Part shown: one piece after another, positions 1-10,510 of the stretch | Numbering within the stretch: position 1 is the first letter of the stretch | How the letters are laid out: the number at the start of each line of letters is the position of its first letter | Source of the DNA: Atrina japonica | Lineage: Eukaryota; Mollusca; Bivalvia; Pterioida; Pinnidae | Assembly: GCA_030159075.1 (NCBI GenBank) | Contig: BROG01000245.1 | Span: 877,642 to 941,641, forward strand | Direction: 5' to 3' | Length of the DNA: 64,000 bases | The notes under the pieces: generated by a model | Told to the model about the DNA's origin: nothing | Seen by the model: only the letters and a program-made list of their open reading frames with translations | Database searches by the model: none | Position numbers and translations under genes: made by a program

Positions 1-117
1 GCAAAACTTATAATTACCATGTACCAAGTAATATTGAAACATATTCTTGATTTTTTTTTTCAAACGATTAGAGTATCATTTAGTTCTACGTTTGATTGCT
101 TTCCTTTTATATATTTA

Positions 118-470
118 GGATTTCCAGGATAAAGATACAAATCTGGTAAAAATGGACAAACACGGACCTCTGGAAACCAAGAGGTGGGATCAGGTGCCAT
201 GGAGAAGTTAGCATCCCCTGTCAATCGGCCACACCCGCAGTGAGTCCAAAGTCAAGTCCGAATGAAATACGTGAGGAACGGATCCTCGTCACAATTGGTA
301 TAGACGTCTAAACAACCGCCAACGAAAAGGCAACTCAACATTATACTCAGTGAAACAGAGTAATCGCAAACAAGACTATTATACCGACCATAAAATTGAC
401 AACGGAACGTTGACATCAAACTCAGTTTCGATACCCCTGAACTTAAGTCATATAACATTTATAATTACGG
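118..470 (-). repeat. Penelope-like family 1, 5'-truncated 3' fragment
   Basis: Read on the minus strand, this holds the last codons of a Penelope-like reverse transcriptase (FYGRYNSLVCDYSVS, then SCLFVGGC), followed by the conserved 3' tail. That tail contains GACGTCT, GTGACCGG-like, CACTCC/ACTTCTCC and GGTTTCCAGAGGTCCGTG blocks. The same tail recurs at more than ten places in the window. The copy lacks everything upstream, as expected from incomplete reverse transcription, and is decayed. Confidence 0.8.
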
Positions 471-1046
471 TTTTGACAGACTAAGAAGTGCAGTACAAAA
501 GTGATTTACTTATTTCCAACAGATTGCTAGTTTTACACACATCAGAAACACATCTCTACACACCATTTCTTAGAGATTATTGAACAAAAAAACCAATGGT
601 TTTCTACACACAGCTATCACAAGTATATCACTTGTAAAATACACTGAAATCTAACCTAAAAACCACCTCGGTTAGGTGACCATCCCACATTTTAGTCTCG
701 TGATAGATATCGTATAGATACAGAATCTCGCTTAAATGACCACTCTCTAATTATAACACTGTAAGTCAGTCAGTTAGGTGATTAATAGCGAGGTTTCACT
801 GTTCTTACATATCAATAACAAAATCGATTTTTTCATAAGGCGCTCTTCCACTGGAAGTTTTATCATTTTATGTATTTTCATAATTTTATAATTTTTGTAA
901 TTTTTAAATAAAATATTCTATAAAGTTGACAAAATCAATAAATGGTATTAGAAAACAGTTAAAACAGTCTTTGAGTTTGTCATACTTATTATAAACATAT
1001 TAACAATGTTTTACAAGAAAGATAAAAAAGAAATGCCCAAGATAAT
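471..1046. other. No gene seen
   Basis: AT-rich sequence without a long open frame or a recognisable repeat. It lies downstream of the fibrinogen-domain gene stop and polyadenylation signal. Confidence 0.5.
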
Positions 1047-1082
1047 TATTTCTGAAAACAAGACTATATCAGTTGAGCTCGA
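1047..1082 (-). ncRNA. Decayed hammerhead ribozyme remnant
   Basis: The minus strand reads GAGCTCAACTGAT, then a changed stem II and CAGAAA. The left half of stem I and the start of the CUGAUGA box match the Penelope hammerheads elsewhere in the window. The rest of the core is lost, so this is a ruin and not expected to be active. Confidence 0.4.
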
Positions 1083-1352
1083 ATACATGTAGAGTTTCAA
1101 AACAGAACGTGGCAAGGGCAAAAACATAAAGCCATGCATAAATGGCGAATTGAGTTACTACTAGGTATATTTATTTGATTTAATGCAATAACATTCAATT
1201 CCTTTACACTTTAATACCAATTTTGATCTAACAATCAGTGAAAAAGAAGCTTTATGAAAATATTTTTACAACTGGATCTAAAACCCATACAAAAAGAGAA
1301 ATAACAATATAATACCGGTATGTCACATTTCTAAAACATGCCTGTGATGTGA

Positions 1353-1358
1353 TTTATT
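1353..1358 (-). terminator. Candidate polyadenylation signal of the fibrinogen-domain gene
   Basis: AATAAA on the minus strand, about 105 bases downstream of the stop codon at 1463. It is the first such hexamer past the terminal exon. The position is reasonable, but AATAAA is common by chance in AT-rich DNA. Confidence 0.4.
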
Positions 1359-1462
1359 TTTACAACGCATTTTCAATGCATATTGTTTCAACCATAAGAA
1401 TTAAAGTATGTCTTTTTTAACTTGTGCAGTGTGGGACAGATAACATTATTTACTCGGAACAG

Positions 1463-1623
1463 CTACCCAGTTTTATCCCGTATCATCATCACCGTCTTCT
1501 GCATGGTTTTACCGTTCCAGTTTATTCCGCTACTATATGCTCCATTCAGGTTAGGGGTGTTGTCATTCCACCAACCGATAGCGAAAGAGAAAGACTTGGA
1601 ACTTTGGGAGCTGAGTACATCAC
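1463..1623 (-). CDS. Fibrinogen-related domain gene, terminal exon
   Basis: The minus strand shows an acceptor (ACTTGTAG) followed by 161 bases that end at TAG. The exon supplies the end of a fibrinogen C-terminal domain: an IGWWNDN block, the NLNGAYSSG motif matching the family SNLNGxY, and a final MMIRDKTG matching the usual EMMIRP end. It enters in phase 1 and so joins the previous exon to give SGTAGD, a conserved family junction. The segment that normally follows SGTAGD is absent here: roughly 25 residues with the DxDND calcium site and the NCA cysteine. The partner cysteine after WW is also absent. An alternative acceptor (CTCAG, 12 bases further in) would break the frame with the upstream exon. 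Confidence is high for the domain and moderate for the exact acceptor. Confidence 0.8.
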
Positions 1624-1931
1624 CTACAAGTAGAAAGATCAATCTAAAATCATATTATCCATAACAAAAAGCACAAAAATGAAAAAATAAGAAAACAAAA
1701 CAAACCGAATAAACACAATCCAAAACAAAATAATAAAGAAGTACTACATGAATAGCGGTTATTGAATGGATTACTGGTGAATCCTCTTGCCATTATTATT
1801 ATATTGTTGATTATGGTAGGAGTGGATTATCTAGGAATCCCTCTATCACTTCTTCGCATATATAAAACATTTTTAGCAGGACTCTACCTTTTATATACAG
1901 GAAATTGAACCCAAATGTGTACAACGTTTAC
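1624..1931 (-). other. Last intron of the fibrinogen-domain gene
   Basis: A 308-base intron between a GTAAACG donor and an ACTTGTAG acceptor. I looked here on the minus strand for an exon with the missing DRDND segment and found none. Confidence 0.55.
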
Positions 1932-2093
1932 CTGCCGTTCCAGAGTATTCTGATACTGTCAACACATAGTTATCCCCTGGACCGACCATAAATGTGCCAT
2001 ATTTTGCGTACAACAATGCGTCACTGCTGTCCATCATATCAATACGCAGTTCATAGGTCCCATTCTTCGTCACGTGATTCAAGTTGTCATTCC
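1932..2093 (-). CDS. Fibrinogen-related domain gene, middle exon
   Basis: The minus-strand acceptor TTTTATTCAG is followed by 162 coding bases and the donor GTAAAC. The translation reads GNDNLNHVTKNGTYELRID, then AKYGTFMVGPGDNYVLTV and SEYSGTAG. This matches the fibrinogen-domain order GLDNIxxLT, YxLRIDL, AxYxxFxVG, YxLxVGxYSGTAGD. It enters in phase 1 after the FWIG exon and leaves in phase 1, so both junctions restore conserved motifs. Fibrinogen-related proteins of molluscs are usually secreted lectin-like recognition proteins. That role here is inferred from family membership only. Confidence 0.88.
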
Positions 2094-2429
2094 CTGAATA
2101 AAAGAAAACGATACCATTGTGATTACGACTGTGGTTACATATTATGATGCTGTGGTCATTCTCTAACATAAAATCACAGATACCAAATTATCAAAATAAG
2201 AGTATACCTGAGAATTTTCGCTCCCGTCTTATAATCGCTATTTTCATCCTCATATCAGGAGGCAAATTTAAAGTGGAAGCGAAAAGTGAAATAATTGAAG
2301 CACGAACATAACATACATGTCACCCATGTCACTGTAGTGATTCAGGTTCAATTTATGTTTTATGTCCTAAAAGAGCAACAATAACCGGAGCGAAAAGATT
2401 CTACTTATACAGTAATCGTGCGGAGTTCC

Positions 2430-3000
2430 AGAGACAATATACTAGACACGAACCTCTGAAAATCCAGAGTTGGGATGAAGTGACATGGAGGAGTAAAAAT
2501 CCCGTGTTGACAGGTTACACCCGCATCGAGTCCACAATTACAATCAAAGGGATAAAGTGAAGAATTACATTTTATTCCTGTCATTCTTGTAATTTTGGCA
2601 AAATTTTTGATATCGTTGTGATAACAGTTATCAGTAATTAGTTTATCCCTGCATATAAAATGTTCGTACGATGACCAATCTGGTATATTCAATCATCTGT
2701 ACGATATAACCACCATATGCTGGTGACAAAGGGATTTCACTTCTTTAATGTGGAAAGCTGACGATAGGAAAACAGAAATCGCGACTTTACCGTATCTGTG
2801 TTTATGATAAGTAAAATATCCAAGAAGAAAGCTTGATTCAGTGGTGTCTTTAATTATAGTTCAATGAGATATTGCATTCACATCCGGACGACAAATGTCA
2901 TTATAAATTCAAAAGTCGACTTATCTAAATGATAAATTAAAAGCCACCGCTAGCTTTTTCTTCTGTTGATTCAAAAGCTTCTCTACGCAGTAATTAGTCA
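2430..3000 (-). repeat. Penelope-like family 1 relic inside an intron
   Basis: On the minus strand, decayed C-terminal reverse transcriptase segments can be matched to better copies: stretches equivalent to the KETTES-, DILL-, PAYGVYIS- and YEHFI-type blocks. The common 3' tail follows (GGTTACACC.., GGAGTAA, CCAGAG). The sequence carries frameshifts and indels. It lies in the 1.7-kb intron between fibrinogen-domain exons, in the same orientation as the gene. Confidence 0.7.
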
Positions 3001-3788
3001 CATAACCATTCTGACTGTTAACGCGTGATGATAAGGTCAATGTCATTAGGTTGGTTTTTATGCGAGAATTATTAACCTAAATACTTCCGTATTTTGCCAA
3101 TGTAAGTTAAAAAACGAAATTATAAATTAACTCTTGAAAGTATAGAAAGGATGTATTGAAGTGTTGATTTAAATAAATATAAACGGTAATACGACAAAAA
3201 TAAGTTCCAAAAAATGAATTTCACAATATATTCTTAGTAATTCTGCATTTGTTTGAGTTTCTCCTCTTAATTTTGTAGACATCCAAAATAAATGAAAGAT
3301 GGCATGTTAACATCTGGGAGTTTGGGCCTAATTTTGATAAATATTTTCGTTTGTTGACATCCATAAATTACTGAAATATTTATGGATTTATTACAGTTTT
3401 TTTATGTTTTAAGCCACAGATCCATTCATTATCTTTGTAATAAACAGAAAAATGACGTTAATCTCATGAAGATTAACGTATTTCTCCTGAAAAAAAAATA
3501 GATTGGAAATAAATGGAATTTCTACCAAATGAGTACCAATTTCGTCAGGATTCTTTTACTTTCAATTGGATAAAATAAAATTTATCTAGGAAGTATTGAA
3601 AAACCATGAATTCACGAAGAATATATAGTAAATATAAAATTTATTTAACTTATTTATGCCACACTTCTATTTTGTCAATTTGGTATTGATACTCACCCTG
3701 TTAATTCAAAATTTACAACATGAAATATTATATCAGGTCATACATTTTAAATGCAAAAAGAAATAACATCATTTAAGCATGCATATAC

Positions 3789-3885
3789 CTATCCAAAAAT
3801 TTCTCTGGGGATCGCCAAAACCAGTCTTGAACTCTGCTTGTGTTCTCGAAAATGAAACTGTGTTATCAATCCTGCGCTGAATCAC
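3789..3885 (-). CDS. Fibrinogen-related domain gene, second domain exon
   Basis: A minus-strand 97-base exon bounded by a TTTGCAG acceptor and a GTATATGC donor. It encodes VIQRRIDNTVSFSRT, then AEFKTGFGDPQRNFWIG. This is the hallmark fibrinogen-domain stretch (WTVIQRRxDGSVDFxRxWxxYKxGFGxxxGEFWLG). The upstream exon ends in phase 0 with GGWM, giving GGWMVIQRR across the splice. This exon ends in phase 1 after W-I-G, which the next exon continues exactly. The fit of motif and phase on both sides is strong evidence for a real spliced gene. Confidence 0.9.
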
Positions 3886-4271
3886 CTGCAAAAATATCAA
3901 GATTGTGAAAACATTAAATATGCAATAAACACACCATGCCCCGGCTTGATTTCCCACCCAGACGCCCTAATCACTCGGCCGAGTTATTTCTGTATTTGTG
4001 CTTTATGTATGATTTAGTTATGCAGATAGCATCCTATTTGATCCAAGGTCCGAAGTAATTGCTTAATGTTGTAGAAATATTTGTGTTTTATATATATAGT
4101 CGGATAAACTGAAATCGAAGGGGAATTAGTTTGACTTTGAAATAACAGGGTTTTTAAAATAACCGGCTTATAATGGTAATGTATTGTCATTATTATTATT
4201 ATTATTATTATTAAAAAAAATAATAATAATAATACCAAAGTTATAGTTTTACAAATGATGTCAAACCAAAT

Positions 4272-4315
4272 GCTCAAGACGATCGTTTCTGTCAAAAAGA
4301 CATCATAAGTTGAAA
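4272..4315 (-). ncRNA. Hammerhead ribozyme motif, damaged core
   Basis: The minus strand has stem I 3' arm TTGAGC, cleavage triplet GTC, a 4-base loop GATC and GAAAC. Stem II is partly changed, and CUGAUGA has become CTTATGA. Loss of the conserved box should abolish cleavage. Confidence 0.6.
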
Positions 4316-4689
4316 CACAATTGAATCAGATAATAGATAATTATATATTTCCGAAATTAATAAAGGTATCAAACAAGGTCAAATTATAGTCCTAAATCCG
4401 TCTAAGCGTACCCAGCGTAAAATGAATATATTAGCTTTTTCAGAAGTTTAGCATTTGAATGATGGGATCAGAGCGAAATATTACTTTAGTATAAAATACC
4501 TGGTACCGATAAAGAATCAATATTTCGCAAAGATAGCACCATTTAAATTCGAAGTTCTTCAAAAGCTAAGATAGTCATCTTTTTACAGTAGTTACTCTTA
4601 GACGGACTTTGTTATGCATTTAGATTTATTATTTTACCTTGTATGAGAACACTTTTTCATTAATCAAAATACTATAATTTTAAACTGGA

Positions 4690-4733
4690 GCTCAACTGAT
4701 GATGTCTAATTGACAAAAACGATCGTCTTGAGC
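4690..4733 (+). ncRNA. Hammerhead ribozyme motif in Penelope terminal repeat, G12 lost
   Basis: In order: stem I arm GCTCAA (4690-4695), CTGATGA (4696-4702), stem II TGTC/GACA with loop TAATT, then AAAAC where the family has GAAAC, loop GATC, GTC (4725-4727) and stem I arm TTGAGC. Stem I is a perfect six pairs and stem II four pairs. Only the essential G of GAAA is changed to A, so the fold is kept but catalysis is doubtful. Hammerheads with a very short stem III are an established feature of Penelope-like elements. Confidence 0.8.
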
Positions 4734-4849
4734 ATTATAACTTTGGTATTATGTTTATAATGTTTCAGATAAAAAGGGATTTCAATGTCACAGGGCGCGA
4801 TATAAGCGCCTGTAAAATTTATTTTTATCTTTATATATATTTCAAGTCT

Positions 4850-6335
4850 TTCAATTATACCGTTTTAATGTCATTCGTTTTCAAAGGACGAGAACCTTCA
4901 AAATCACGTGTCCGTATTACGCTCATTTGATATACCTACAACGGATACCGATTTCGAGCTACCACATTTATATTGGATACCTAAACTTCATAAAACCCTA
5001 TATAAGCAAAGATACATAGCAGGATCCAGGAAATGTTCTACCAAACCTTTATCTTTACTCCTTACCAAGATATTGACAGCTGTTAAGGAGAAACTTCAAC
5101 AATACTATACAGTTGCTTATTCCAGAAGCGGTGTAAATCAGATGTGGATACTTAAAAATTCTTAACAGATTTTAGAAAATTTGAAGGCACACAATTTTTC
5201 TCGAATTCACAGTATCAAAACTTATGACTTCTCTACTCTTTACACAACTATTCCACATTAAAAAATAAAAGAAAGACTTTTCAGCATCATAGACAACTGT
5301 TTTTTCACTAAAGGTGGTATTCGAAAATTTAAATATCTAGTGATTGCCTATCAGGATACTTATTTCGTCAAACACCACTCTGATTCTACACATAAATACA
5401 CTGAAGTTGATATAAAAAACATGCTGGAGTTTCTAATAGACAATATCTTTGTAATGTTCGGAGACGTGGCCTTTCAACAAACACTCGGCATTCCTATGGG
5501 AACCAATTGTGCTCCTTTATTGGCCAACCTGTTCCTTTATTCATACGAAGCACACTTCATTCAGAAACTGCTGAATCAAAAGACGAAAACGTTAGCGGTG
5601 TTCTTTAATTTGACATTTAGATTTATCGACGACGTTTTGTCAATTAATAATGACAATTTTCATACATATGTCAATGCGATATATCCCAGCGAACTAGAAA
5701 TTTAAGATACAACAGAATCAATCACACACGCTTCATACTTAGACATTTTACTGAATATAAACACAGACGAGAAATTAGCAACTAAGCTATACGACAAACG
5801 CGACGATTTCGGCTTTCCCATCGTAAATTTTCCATATTTAAGTAGTAATATCTCTCAGTCACCCGCATATGTAGTTTATATTTCAGAAATGATCCGATAT
5901 GCCAGGGCGTGTACAACATATGAAGATTTCATATACAGAGGTTAACTACTCACTGACAAATTATTGACACAGGGATATCGAAAACCGCGTTTAATGTCAT
6001 CGTTCCGCAAATTTTACGGTCGGTATAATTGGCTTGTTTGCGACTACTCTGTTTCACTAAGCGAAATGTTGAGTTGCCTTTTCTTTGGCAGTTGTTGAGA
6101 CGTCTGTACCAATTGTGACGAGTATACACTCCTCACGTGTTTCATTAGACTTGACTGTGGACTCACGGCGGGTGTGACCAGTCGACAGGGGATGCTTACT
6201 CCTCTATGGCACCTGACCCCACCTCTTGGTTTCCAGAGGTCCGTGCTTGTACATTTTTACCGGATTTGTATCTATGTCCTGGACATTCTATTGATTTATA
6301 CTTTGGTATCTGAAATTTTTTAGTTTTTTATTTTT
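4850..6335 (+). pseudogene. Penelope-like reverse transcriptase (family 1), most complete plus-strand copy
   Basis: The copy begins at a VLRSFDIPTTDTDF-type block, followed by LPHLYWIPKLHK, RYIAGSRKCSTKPLS, SGVNQMWILKNS, FSTLYTTIPH (frame broken), GIPMGTNCAPLLANL (about 5487-5530) and the catalytic FIDDV (near 5622). C-terminal blocks run to SCLFFGSC and a stop near 6098, with the common 3' tail after that. The palm order identifies the Penelope-like class. There are several stops and frameshifts: a stop after WILKNS, a stop in the IPH block, and another after SELEI. No GIY-YIG endonuclease follows the reverse transcriptase. The N-terminal region seen at 14 kb and 34.6 kb is missing. The copy is antisense to the host fibrinogen-domain gene intron it occupies. 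Confidence 0.85.
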
Positions 6336-6449
6336 GCGCGTCACTTTTCCTATTAAATTGAAATTTGCTAGAATCATATAAAATATTGTATTTTCACCGA
6401 TTTACATCAACATGGATAGGAAAAATCGCGCTTTTATCGTTGATCTTAC

Positions 6450-6577
6450 CATCCATCCACCGTTGTCTTTTACCATTTCACAATATACTAAAGTAACACT
6501 TGGTGTAATGGATAGCGGATATACAGCACTGATGAAGTCATTGCCGGATCGCAGAACAGTTTGACAAGTTTCTGAAG
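6450..6577 (-). CDS. Fibrinogen-related domain gene, first domain exon
   Basis: A minus-strand 128-base exon with acceptor TCTTTTCAG and donor GTAAGATC. It encodes SETCQTVLRSGNDFISAVYP, then PSVTLVYCEMVKDNGGWM. This is the start of a fibrinogen domain: the first cysteine pair and the (F/Y)CxMxxxGGGW motif. It enters in phase 1, matching the sushi exon at 7309-7485, and leaves in phase 0, matching the VIQRR exon. The conserved threonine of GGWTVIQRR is methionine here. Confidence 0.88.
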
Positions 6578-6976
6578 CTGAAAAGAATAATGAAAAAGAA
6601 ATAATTTTACAACGAATACAAATTACTGACTTCAATATTAAAAATCAATATAATCCCGCCATAGTGTTATTAAAAAAAATTGTCACAATATACTCCTTCA
6701 TTAAGAGTTATTTCCGTTGACTCCATACTAGTATATAGTGTATACCTTTATATTTTCGCCCCTGCTTATTTTCGCTTTTTTACGTCAGAATACATATCAA
6801 CCTTCTCTTAAATTCGCTTTCAATCACCATAGTTTCATGGATGAAGTGTATGCCATGCTTCAATTAATTAAAGCGAAAATTTCGTTGCCTTTTTAAATTT
6901 GACTTCTCATCTAAATTCGAAAACGACGAAAACTAAACGGCAGCGAAGTATACACTATATATACAGTATATATATA

Positions 6977-7266
6977 TACATACATACATACATACATACA
7001 TACATACATACATACATACATACATACATACATAACATACATACATACATATACATACATACATACATACATACATACATACATACATACATACATACAT
7101 ACATACATACATACATACATAGATACATACAAAACATACAAAATACATACAAAATGCATACATACATACATACATACATACATACATACATACATACATA
7201 CATACATACATACAAACATAGATACATACAAAATACATACAAAATACATACAAAATGCATACATAC
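6977..7266. repeat. (TACA)n microsatellite
   Basis: About 290 bases of TACA/CATA repeat with a few interruptions (ACAAAATACATA units near the right end). It lies in the intron between the second sushi exon and the first fibrinogen exon, 42 bases from the sushi donor. Confidence 0.95.
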
Positions 7267-7308
7267 ATATAGCAAAACACGTCGTCTTATGATAGTAATT
7301 GTATTTAC

Positions 7309-7485
7309 CTATTTTGCATTTAAAATTTGGTTCGGACCATTTTCCAGTCGCGAGACAAGTTATGGTGTTGTCTGTTCCAACGACATGATACATCGTATCA
7401 CACTGGTAGGTGTACTGGCTTTGATATACAGTAGATGTGGCATTGGGTGTCACGGTATTCTGAATAGTTGGTAAATCACCACAGT
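7309..7485 (-). CDS. Sushi (CCP) domain exon 2
   Basis: A minus-strand 177-base exon, phase 1 on both sides, with acceptor TTCATTTCAG and donor GTAAATAC. One complete sushi module runs from CGDLPTIQN to KCKI: four cysteines, a TYQC step (Y..C), then TITCLATGKWSEPNFKC, which has the invariant G-W before the last cysteine. Sushi modules bind proteins or glycans in secreted and surface proteins. Single-module symmetrical phase 1 exons are the norm for this domain. It lies directly 5' of the fibrinogen-domain exons. Confidence 0.88.
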
Positions 7486-7934
7486 CTGAAATGAATAAAG
7501 CCAGATATTGACGCCATATCTTATATGTCTTCAATGCATACCATTTATTTACTTAATTTACTTAACCATTCTCTCGATTGATAAGTATAATGAGAATTCA
7601 AGAGAAAAAGAAAGTGCATTCTAAAACAATTTTCGTATAGATCTATTTACATATTTCATATTACTTAAAATAACGTGTTTCAATGTTCCAATTTTAAAAT
7701 GGGTATTTTGTTGGCGGTTTTTGCTACTGTTGTATAGTCAGTGGTGAAGGAAAAAAGACCACCCACAATCCGCATCTCCATGATATATCGGATATAAGAG
7801 TAAAGTATTTGTCCTTGTCGCTAAATTACAAACCTCCTTAAGTTATCAGCCTTGGACTGAGTGAGGCTGGGACCTGCGTCCTCTGGAGGTGATGGACGTT
7901 ATGACTCCTACAACCACCACTTATACTACTGCTA

Positions 7935-8250
7935 CTACAGTGATGGTCTAGTGGCACGTTCGACTCGCATGCGGAAGGTCCTGGGTTCGATTCCAGAACC
8001 AGGTCTTTCCAAAGACTTTGTAGTGACTTCTTTCACCAAGCACTCGTCATTCAGAGTGAAAGTCAAAAGACTTTCGGGTGAGACTTAAAACAATAAAGAT
8101 CGAGGTCTCGTGTCACGAGAGGCATGGCATGTAAAGGAACCTTCACTGCATTGGAATCAGTCCAAAATACGAACCAACTCTGTAGCACTTTATCTAAAGC
8201 TGGTTACATCTCCATATACGTGAAAACGTCTAGGCGGGACTTAATAGAAC
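7935..8250 (+). mobile_element. tRNA-derived SINE
   Basis: The head resembles a tRNA: an A-box-like TGGTCTAGTGG (near 7944) and a B-box GGGTTCGATTCC (near 7983). A body follows with GCATGTAAAGGAACCTTCACTG and an end at GGCGGGACTTAATAGAACAATC. The same tail logic appears in other SINEs of the window. It lies in the intron between the two sushi exons. Confidence 0.75.
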
Positions 8251-8815
8251 AATCAAACAAACTACAGTAATAGAACAATTAAAGAAACTACAGTAAAAGA
8301 ACAATTAAACAAACTACAATAATAGAACAATGAAACAAACTACAGTAATAGAACAATCAAACAAAGTACAGTAATAGAACAATCAAACAAACTACAGTAA
8401 TAGAACAATCAAACAAACTACAATAATAGAACAATCAAACAAACTACAGTAATAGAACAATCAAACAAACTACAGTAATAGAACAATCAAACAAACTACA
8501 GTAATAGAACAATCAAACAAACTACAGTAATAGAACAATCAAACAAACTACAGTAATAGAACAATCAAACAAACTACAGTAATAGAACAATCAAACAAAG
8601 TACAGTAATAGAACAATCAAACAAACTACAGTAATAGAACAATTAAACAAACTACAGTAATAGAACAATCAAACAAAGTACAGTAATAGAACAATCAAAC
8701 AAACTACAGTAATAGAACAATCAAACAAACTACAATAATAGAACAATCAAACAAACTACAGTAATAGAACAATCAAACAAACTACAGTAATAGAACAATC
8801 AAACAAACTACAATT
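8250..8815. repeat. 26-bp minisatellite grown from a SINE tail
   Basis: About 22 near-identical copies of a 26-base unit containing TAATAGAACAATCAAACAAAC. The first unit is continuous with the 3' tail of the SINE just upstream. Variants are point changes (CAATAA for CAGTAA, AAAGTAC for AAACTAC, AATTAAA for AATCAAA). Confidence 0.93.
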
Positions 8816-8840
8816 ATCGATGATAATGATGATGATGGTG

Positions 8841-8884
<44 letters not shown>
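8841..8884. repeat. (ATT)n microsatellite
   Basis: Uninterrupted ATT triplets following the 26-bp array, preceded by a short GAT-rich stretch. Confidence 0.95.
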
Positions 8885-8888
<4 letters not shown>

Positions 8889-9401
8889 TGACCGTGGCCT
8901 TGATATGGTTAATGATGCGTTTTATCCTGTTTGCGTTATTTAATCATATTAGTTCGCACAATTGCAGTATGGTTAGCGAAATCGTGTTAACAATAAATGA
9001 ATGATAAAAACTGCAACGCAATATTGCAAATTGTTTTTAGCATTGCCTTATCTCATTTAGAATTTCACAAAATCATTTCGCATAGATTTGTTTATATTTC
9101 TGGCAATTTAGTTGACTAATTTCAAGATTACACAATTTGAAATCCAACTAAGAACAAACTATGTCACTGATCAAAAAGAAAATGAATAATGAAAATGCAT
9201 TTTAATATTTAAAGTATACTAAGATACGTTAATAAAAGTAGTTGACGTCTCACTGCGATCAATAAAGCAAAAAAACACAAAAAACAACACAAAAAAAAAC
9301 CACCAAAACAAACAAAAAACAACCTTAAGAACTAGTTTACGTATATATTGTAATAAATGAATACAGAATCGAAGAGTAAATTAAAACTGCAAGTAGAAAT
9401 A

Positions 9402-9440
9402 TCGATCGTTTCGGTCAATACGTCTTCATCAGTTGAACTC
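9402..9440 (-). ncRNA. Hammerhead ribozyme motif, cleavage site lost
   Basis: The minus strand has TTCAA, CTGATGA and GAAAC, then GATC and GAT instead of GTC. Stem II has changed (GACG/..GACC). The core boxes survive but the cleavage triplet does not. It lies in the intron just downstream of the first sushi exon. Confidence 0.55.
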
Positions 9441-9502
9441 GAATATAATATAAATGTATACACAACAGATTAGAAAAGAATGAGAAAGCCAAACTAAATT
9501 AC

Positions 9503-9667
9503 CGGTAGGAAGACATTCAAATTGATGAGATGTCCACTGTGCTCCTCTACATTCTAGTATGGGGTTGCCATATCCAACATATCCGATATCACAGAAGTAT
9601 TTCACCTTTGTTGTATGAGCTCTGAATGTTGCATTAGCGATTTCTGGAATGCTGCTATCATCACAAA
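9503..9667 (-). CDS. Sushi (CCP) domain exon 1
   Basis: A minus-strand 165-base exon, phase 1 on both sides, with acceptor CTTATTTCAG and donor GTAATTTAG. It encodes a sushi module: CDDSSIPEIANATFR, VKYFCDIGYVGYGNPILEC, then GAQWTSHQFECLP. Four cysteines and the W before the last cysteine are in place. The phase allows direct joining to the next sushi exon at 7309-7485 and to the PAN-like exon at 25273-25564. Confidence 0.87.
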
Positions 9668-9752
9668 CTGAAATAAGTACCAAATTAACTTCCAGTAACC
9701 GTGATCAAATATTTATCACGTGTGAAACGAAATTGTAAATATTGAAATGATA

Positions 9753-9754
<2 letters not shown>

Positions 9755-9804
<50 letters not shown>
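9755..9804. repeat. (GAT)n microsatellite
   Basis: About 16 GAT/ATG triplets in tandem in the large first intron of the fibrinogen-domain gene. Confidence 0.95.
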
Positions 9805-10074
9805 GGCAGTACAGCTATAATATTACCTTTATATTCATGGTTCATGTTATTGGTCTGCGTTCTGTCGTTTAAAATGTTATTTGTTACTCGTTCCAGATTT
9901 GCTTCGGTTTGTTATTTTAATTTATATAATACATTATGCCAAAGTTTAAACATTTGAGCTTGCATCTAAGTCTTTCTTAATGTAACCACCTTAACTTTAC
10001 GACTATCTTCGCTTTTGACGATCTAAGCAGTTAAAACGACGGTGTAATATATCCGAAATATTACTTTAGTATAT

Positions 10075-10510
10075 AAAAAGTCTCAGATACCAAAGTATAA
10101 ATCAATAGAATGTCCAGGACATAGATACAAATCCGGTAAAATGGACAAACACGGACCTCTGGAAACCAAGAGGTGGGATCCGGTGCCATGGAGGAGTAAG
10201 CATCCCTTGTCGACCGGTCACACCCGCCGTGAGTCCACAGTCAAGTCCACTGAAATACGTGGAGGGTGAATCCTAGTCACAGTTGGTATAGACGTCTCAA
10301 CAACCGCCAACGAAAAGGCATCTCAACATTTCACTTAGTGAAACAGAGTAATCGCAAACAAGACTATCATACCGACCGTAAAATTTGCGGAACGTTGACA
10401 TTAAACGCGGTTTTCGATATCCCTGTGTCAATAATTTGTCAGTGAGTAGTTTACCTCTATATATGAAATTGTGAAATATAAACTCCTTATGCGGGTGACT
10501 GAGAGATATT
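10075..10510 (-). repeat. Penelope-like family 1, 3' fragment
   Basis: On the minus strand: the end of the reverse transcriptase (PAYG/VYIS-like to RKFYGR and the SCLF-end) and the common 3' tail finishing TTTGGTATCTGAGACTTTTT. It is 5'-truncated and lies in the putative 15.6-kb first intron. Confidence 0.8.

Larger units (their letters stand above)
4195..4760. repeat. Head-to-head Penelope terminal repeats (inverted)
   Basis: Two copies of the Penelope terminal repeat face away from a centre near 4490. The left one reads on the minus strand and the right one on the plus strand. Each has the blocks AGCTAAGATAGTCATC, ACTCTTAGACGGA, a TTGG/TTACCTTGTATGA block, a hammerhead motif and the end CATTATAACTTTGG. 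A short stretch with TTTAGTATAA and CTGGTACCGA lies between them. The same parts recur at 19.95-20.33, 33.97-34.23, 35.2-35.6, 28.64-28.83 and 45.88-46.08 kb. Confidence 0.7.

Noticed and set aside
1422..1664. Plus-strand open frames over 1422-1664
   Set aside because: They are shadows of the fibrinogen-domain terminal exon on the minus strand, where motifs and splice phase fit.
4014..4295. Minus-strand frame with a poly-I/L stretch
   Set aside because: It crosses an ATT repeat and a hammerhead-bearing terminal repeat, so the hydrophobic run is low-complexity translation and not a membrane protein.
6899..7534. Long frames through the TACA repeat (poly-HTYI and poly-CMYV)
   Set aside because: These are microsatellite translation. 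Only the 7309-7485 part on the minus strand is a real exon, defined by splice sites and sushi cysteines.
7943..7994. Functional tRNA genes at the A/B-box matches (also at 26.7, 46.8 and 60.9 kb)
   Set aside because: The acceptor and anticodon stems cannot be closed. Each match is followed by a SINE body and an A-rich tail.
8250..8815. Regular 26-bp repeats as a CRISPR array
   Set aside because: There are no unique spacers: the repeat units abut directly. The surroundings are eukaryotic, and the array continues a SINE tail.
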